Origin: Isoetes taiwanensis
Lineage: Eukaryota; Streptophyta; Lycopodiopsida; Isoetales; Isoetaceae
Assembly (NCBI GenBank): GCA_021234155.1
Contig: JAJEKV010000210.1
Span: forward strand, 1,087,501 to 1,151,500
Direction: 5' to 3'
DNA: 64,000 nucleotides
The notes under the pieces are model-generated. The model was not told the DNA's origin. It did not search any database and saw only the letters and a program-made list of their open reading frames with translations. The first letter of the stretch is position 1. Every line of letters starts with the position of its first letter. A program made the translations under genes and the position numbers. Below, in pieces: positions 59,769 through 64,000 of this stretch.

Positions 59769-60019
59769 TTTAGCAACATGTTGTGTTGGGTTTGGGATGT
59801 TGTGTTCCTATCTAGTGTAATTTTGCACAAAAGCAAAAGACACAGAAATAACGTCCACTTACATCAAATTGCATAGCAACCTAAGAAATTTTGTAACAAT
59901 TAGAATGTGTTACTCTTTCAGGTTTCCTCCTCATTGCAAACTGCTCTACATGTAGATTCTCAAGAACCAATGACACTATCAGTATCAAAGTGAGGTATAA
60001 CGTGCTAGGTAACCCCTCC

Positions 60020-60130
60020 CCCACCGGTTTACCGGCCGGAAACCCCAAGATCCGGCCGGCTACCAAACATAAGCCGGCAGGTATTGGGAATTCCGTTTAC
60101 CCTAGCGAAAATTTTTTCTGGCCGGCATTT
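60020..60130. repeat. CCGGCCGG-rich inverted words
   Basis: ACCGGCCGGAAACC, GATCCGGCCGGCTACC and AAGCCGGCAGG are clustered. They may belong to an inserted non-autonomous element or to the Helitron. Not resolved. Confidence 0.35.
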
Positions 60131-60393
60131 TCTTTTCTTTTTCTCCTCTGGCGATGGAGGATGCCGGAGCCTTTGGCGATGGCGCTTCCATCGTCCATTG
60201 AAGCACTACATGCCATTTTGCGATTTTAAGGTTCTTACATGCAGCGCCATGAGTTCCTGTAGTTTTTTTTTTTTAGATTTTGTGTTGTTATGCCTACAAA
60301 TAATTTGTCCCATGAGTGGAGCTGCAAGATATAACCAAATATTTTTTCCCTTAGAAATAGCAATCAACATTCCGTATTCTAACTTAATTGTGA

Positions 60394-60423
60394 CTAGTAA
60401 ACGTGTGACCGGCGTTGCCGCGC
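60394..60423 (-). mobile_element. Helitron 3' terminus 2
   Basis: Minus strand: GCGCGGC-AAC-GCCGGTC (imperfect hairpin), nine bases, CTAG then T. Confidence 0.6.
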
Positions 60424-60805
60424 ATAAGTAGGACGTGTATATTTAGGCCTTTTGATAACAAAGTCGGTATAATTGGGGAGTGCCATGATAGTCTTGTGAT
60501 ATTGAGACAAATGTCTAAGGATTAATCGACTCATCTGTAAGTAGTAGTATCAACATATCTTGTCCATCCCTTTCTATCACATTAACGTCTAACAATGGTG
60601 CTTCGACAATGATGGTGCATTCGTCTTTTCAATTTGAAAACGCATTTGGATTGATTGCATTTAAGGACAACTAATTAAGTAGTCCATGCTAGATTGTGAA
60701 AGTGTCTGCTAGAACCTCGTTCAGTAACCACGTGCATGGAAAAAAATTGAAAATAGTGCAAACTTATGTGTATTACATTTCCTGCTAACGTTACCTTCAA
60801 TAACA

Positions 60806-60834
60806 CTAGTAATGGGTGCCCGGCGTTGCCGGGC
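60806..60834 (-). mobile_element. Helitron 3' terminus 3
   Basis: Minus strand: GCCCGGC-AAC-GCCGGGC (perfect hairpin), eight bases, CTAG then T. Same orientation as the two ends to the left. No 5' TC ends were located for any of the three. Confidence 0.75.
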
Positions 60835-61033
60835 ATAGGGACAAATTTAAGTTAATGTGAAGCATTTGGTTGAATCAAATTGGGTGATTTAGTTACGTAA
60901 AGGTATATGATGTGGTTCAAGTAGGAACTATAGTGGTTTGTTTGTTCAAACATCATTCCAATACGTGGCTTTTTAAGCTAATGATATTGATAAGAACCTA
61001 TACTAATATTTGTGGCACACCAACACAGAGTTT

Positions 61034-61421
61034 CTACAATGCAAGTTTGATTATTACGTTGAGCAACATACATGACTACAATGCAAGTTTGATTATTACG
61101 TTGAGCAACATACATGATCTTATGGGCATGCTAAGAATGCAGGATTCTACATTTGCAACTTGTCCAATTGTCCTGTAAAAAGTACCAAATTGGTTGTTCA
61201 ATGGATGAAGCATTTTTTTAGTCAACATTTAAAACAAAAGCCTATGGAAATGTATGCAACATTGGAATGTTTGTCATGTAGCACTGTGTAGATGGACTAA
61301 CACTAGGTCTTTAGAGTAGGTTGTCGTACGTAGTATTTTGTAGTTGCTCTAAGTAATAAAATATGGGTCTTTCGAGTAGGTTGTCGTAGTATTTAGTAGT
61401 TGCTCTAAGTAATAAAATATA
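61034..61421. repeat. Two adjacent tandem duplications (42 bp and about 60 bp)
   Basis: TACAATGCAAGTTTGATTAT and following bases repeat with a 42-bp period at 61,034-61,117. Farther on, GTCTTTAGAGTAGGTTGTCG to AATAAAATAT repeats at about 61,307-61,421 with a few differences. Confidence 0.88.
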
Positions 61422-61429
61422 GCAGAACA

Positions 61430-62040
61430 TAGGAGGGCAAAAATCAAGTGCAAAGAATGATATTCTTTTATTCCTTCTATTTTCCAAAGCTGCACATTGA
61501 CTTATGTTTCGGTACTTCATACGCATCTATGTGATCTCATTTTACATAGAGTTAGTAACAACTTCCAAACCAATGCATTGCATGATATCTATAATTTTGC
61601 ATGTGCCTCCTATTCATCTGCAATGTCCATTAAAATCATATCCTTCACAATGTATAAAATGAACAGGAATCTGTGTACAAATATTCTTGCATGTTAGACA
61701 TATAAAGGAATAAGAATATAGTTAAACAAAAACTCTGCTATTCAAAATCATTGTTTTCATTCGAAATCATGTTCATACCTTGTTGACGGATCTTATGTGA
61801 TGCTGCAATCGGGAGGTCTTCTGTTAATTCTATAGACCCTGACTCTGGGAAGAAGAGATCAATTCTACAGAAGCCAAGAAATCAAAAGGCGATGTGAATA
61901 TGACCATAACACTCGTTGATGCATTCATGACAGCATGGCAGCTCATCAAAGCATAAACTAAGAGTCTATCCCTCCATTGGAAGTTCAAAGAAAAGAGGCA
62001 TTGCTACAGGGATCCTTTTGTTATGAGCTTTAAAGAATAA
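61430..62040. other. No gene seen
   Basis: AT-rich sequence without supported coding or repeats. Confidence 0.5.
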
Positions 62041-62044
62041 TATG

Positions 62045-62215
62045 TAAGATAAGATAAGATAAGATAAAATAAGATAAGATAAATTTTTACATCCACGGGA
62101 ACCCAATGGGTTATGGGACGGCACATGCAAGGGCAACAACCCATCTAAAACCTGGGGACTAGGCCCCATCACCAAACACAATAACCAAATATTAAAAGGC
62201 TACCAAGAATAAGAT
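62045..62215 (+). repeat. Pentanucleotide-flanked repeat family, copy 2
   Basis: (AGATA)n at 62,045-62,090 precedes TTTTTACATCCACGGGAACC and TTATGGGACGG, homologous to 17,050-17,100. The segment ends in another AAGATAAGATAATG run near 62,210, so both borders are pentamer repeats. Confidence 0.55.
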
Positions 62216-62219
62216 AAGA

Positions 62220-64000
62220 TAATGCTAATGCTAGTAGTAAATTTATGCTTCTAAAATTATCTAGACATGGCCAGTCCAAGGATTGGAAGGCCATTGATCT
62301 AGAATAATTGCTGCGCCTCCCCTGTACACTGCCCATTTCTTTTGCAAGGGGGCTGCCCTCACCTTGCAGAGCTCCTCCTTACGGTTACACAATTGAAGAA
62401 GGGAGAGGTCCTCCTGTACTGAGAAACTAGTCCCTCTGAGATGGTTTCCATGCTGAAGAACATGTAAGCGGCTAAGAGTGTCTTGAAACCAAAAGAAGGC
62501 GGTAGTCATGAGAATGATCCCTTGTGAATGATAAAATGCACTCAGCTGAATCCATCTATTGCCTCCTGATGAAAGCCGTCGTATATCTCATCCAACTTTG
62601 CGAATGCTAACAATCCTGAATTTAAGATTCCAACAATCAAATTTATTTGCAAGAAAGATGTTGATTTGCAGACAGCTTGAGGATCCTGTGTTTTTTTGGA
62701 GAGTTTTTTCCTTTTCACCTTTCTTGCCCTGATTTGCTCCAATGCCATGATGCTCAAATCAAAATGCCATGATGCCAAATCGACTCTTTATAACCAGTGC
62801 CGGTGTAAGCCCTGAACATGAAAATGGATTGAAGAGTTGGTTGGATTCAGGTGTTATCCAACTTGCAACCTAACCCCACCATAGCTGCTCCACCAAGTAC
62901 CTGACGTTAAAGACACCATAAGAATGAGCATGGTCATTTTGAACTTCAAAAAAAGAAAGCAAAAATACTTGTTATTTGCCACAACGACCGTGTTGAAAAG
63001 GCAGTTGTTAGCCACAGTTTACATTCAACTACTGTTGTTTTAAGGCTTGGATATGAAAGGACAGAACCAAACCCAATCATTTCGACCAACTCACAATATT
63101 GGAGCGGATCTGTGCAATTTAAAAGATTCAAAATGTGCATCTGTTGGGCAAAAAGCAAAAAGTACAGAATAACCTGGTTGCAAATAAATGGCCACTCTTA
63201 TACATTATAGCTTCAGAAGCTCAACAAAATTTGAGAGTGCCTATGGTGGCATCCAATAAAACATAAGATGCTGCAGTTCATAGTGGATCCACTGACATGG
63301 TTCTGCGAATAGTTCAATCTGATACATCTCCAGCGTATGAAGAAATTGCAGGAAATAAATTAGAGCAGTTAGCACCTTCTAAAGTTCGCGAGTAGTGCTT
63401 CAATGTATGTTGCCTGTCAGTACAACTGGCAGAAGATTTGCTGTCAGTATAATTGGTAGAACATAATGACTTGCTGCATAGACATATAGTTAAAGAAAAA
63501 GTAACTAAGCCATGTAGATAGATATTGAGGAACTGCATAACATATGTACATGGATAGGCTATAGTTCTTACCATAGTTCTATACAGCAGCGACAACGGCC
63601 TTTTTTTCCTACATCTATGGGACTTGGACGTAAACATTATCTATTCTCTTATTCTCTGACATGAGATTTATTGCTGATTTCTTCAGATCCGTACATCGTT
63701 CATGCCATGGATCTTATCTACCTAACACTGTGGACAGTCTGATCCATGTTGTCTATAATGTTTTCCTGCAATAACTTTTATCGGTTAGATATGTTGAGGC
63801 ACCGTTACAGTAGAAACAAAATACATGAAGAGAAAAGTATGTAAGAATTAATGTGGACAAGGACAGCGGCATTTATATGCACAATATTAGTCATGTAGTT
63901 CCACAGACAATTAAACAACCTATAGAATAATTAGCAACAGCAAAATAAGGCTTGGAGCAAAGAATGAAGTATTCTCGACCTAGATTATCTAAATCACCTA
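62220..64000. other. No gene supported
   Basis: Short frames on both strands, for example minus-strand basic sequence near 62,700, lack recognisable domains or exon signals. Confidence 0.4.

Noticed and set aside
59752-59771. GCCCGGC-CTT-GCCGGGC-TTT after the GH105 gene, like a bacterial rho-independent terminator
   Set aside because: Two similar hairpins follow at 60,407 and 60,818, each with CTAG at the same side and spacing. The Helitron 3' end explains all three, and the context is plant nuclear DNA.

Overview
This is nuclear DNA from a plant with a large, repeat-rich genome. Intact genes are very sparse, and the elements present are typical of plants: a Ty3/gypsy element with extra 3' coding capacity, a Helitron, a CACTA end, a Tourist-type MITE and an L1-like LINE. 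Three consecutive exons of a flavodiiron protein are present. Flowering plants have lost that family, so a bryophyte, lycophyte, fern or gymnosperm is suggested; a fern-like genome is my inference, not something shown.

Layout: 1-7,300 is mostly non-coding, with a possible exon at the left edge, a long (TA)n tract and a decayed leucine-rich-repeat fragment inside duplicated and inverted repeats. 7,300-12,620 is a decayed autonomous Helitron: AT-hook-like exons, a Rep region and a PIF1-like helicase. 13,000-18,100 is tandem repeats and low-complexity DNA plus one reading frame with two stops. 18,123-24,203 is a reverse-transcriptase element on the minus strand. It is bounded by 523-bp direct repeats that look identical and carries an unrecognised first ORF with an RG-rich tail. 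24,300-25,580 is low-complexity repeat. 27,400-31,600 (minus) holds flavodiiron exons with one nonsense codon and scattered exon-like segments. 35,100-36,913 is a CACTA-like element. 38,111-48,661 is a complete but decayed LTR retrotransposon with TSD ATGGG. 50,590 is a probable Helitron 5' end, and a kinase last exon lies at 51,609. 52,440-56,150 is a LINE. 57,263-58,496 is a TIR element with a nested Tourist-like MITE. 58,589-59,740 is an intact, intronless GH105 hydrolase, followed within 1 bp by a Helitron 3' end. Two more Helitron ends follow at 60,394 and 60,806. The last 3 kb is repeats and apparently empty DNA.

The only clearly intact single-frame gene is the GH105 hydrolase. The candidate for something undescribed is the 6.1-kb minus-strand retroelement. 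Its reverse transcriptase is of the Penelope-related, FDKR/YDKR-bearing type, no GIY-YIG endonuclease is visible, its flanks are apparently identical direct repeats, and it has an additional unrecognised ORF.
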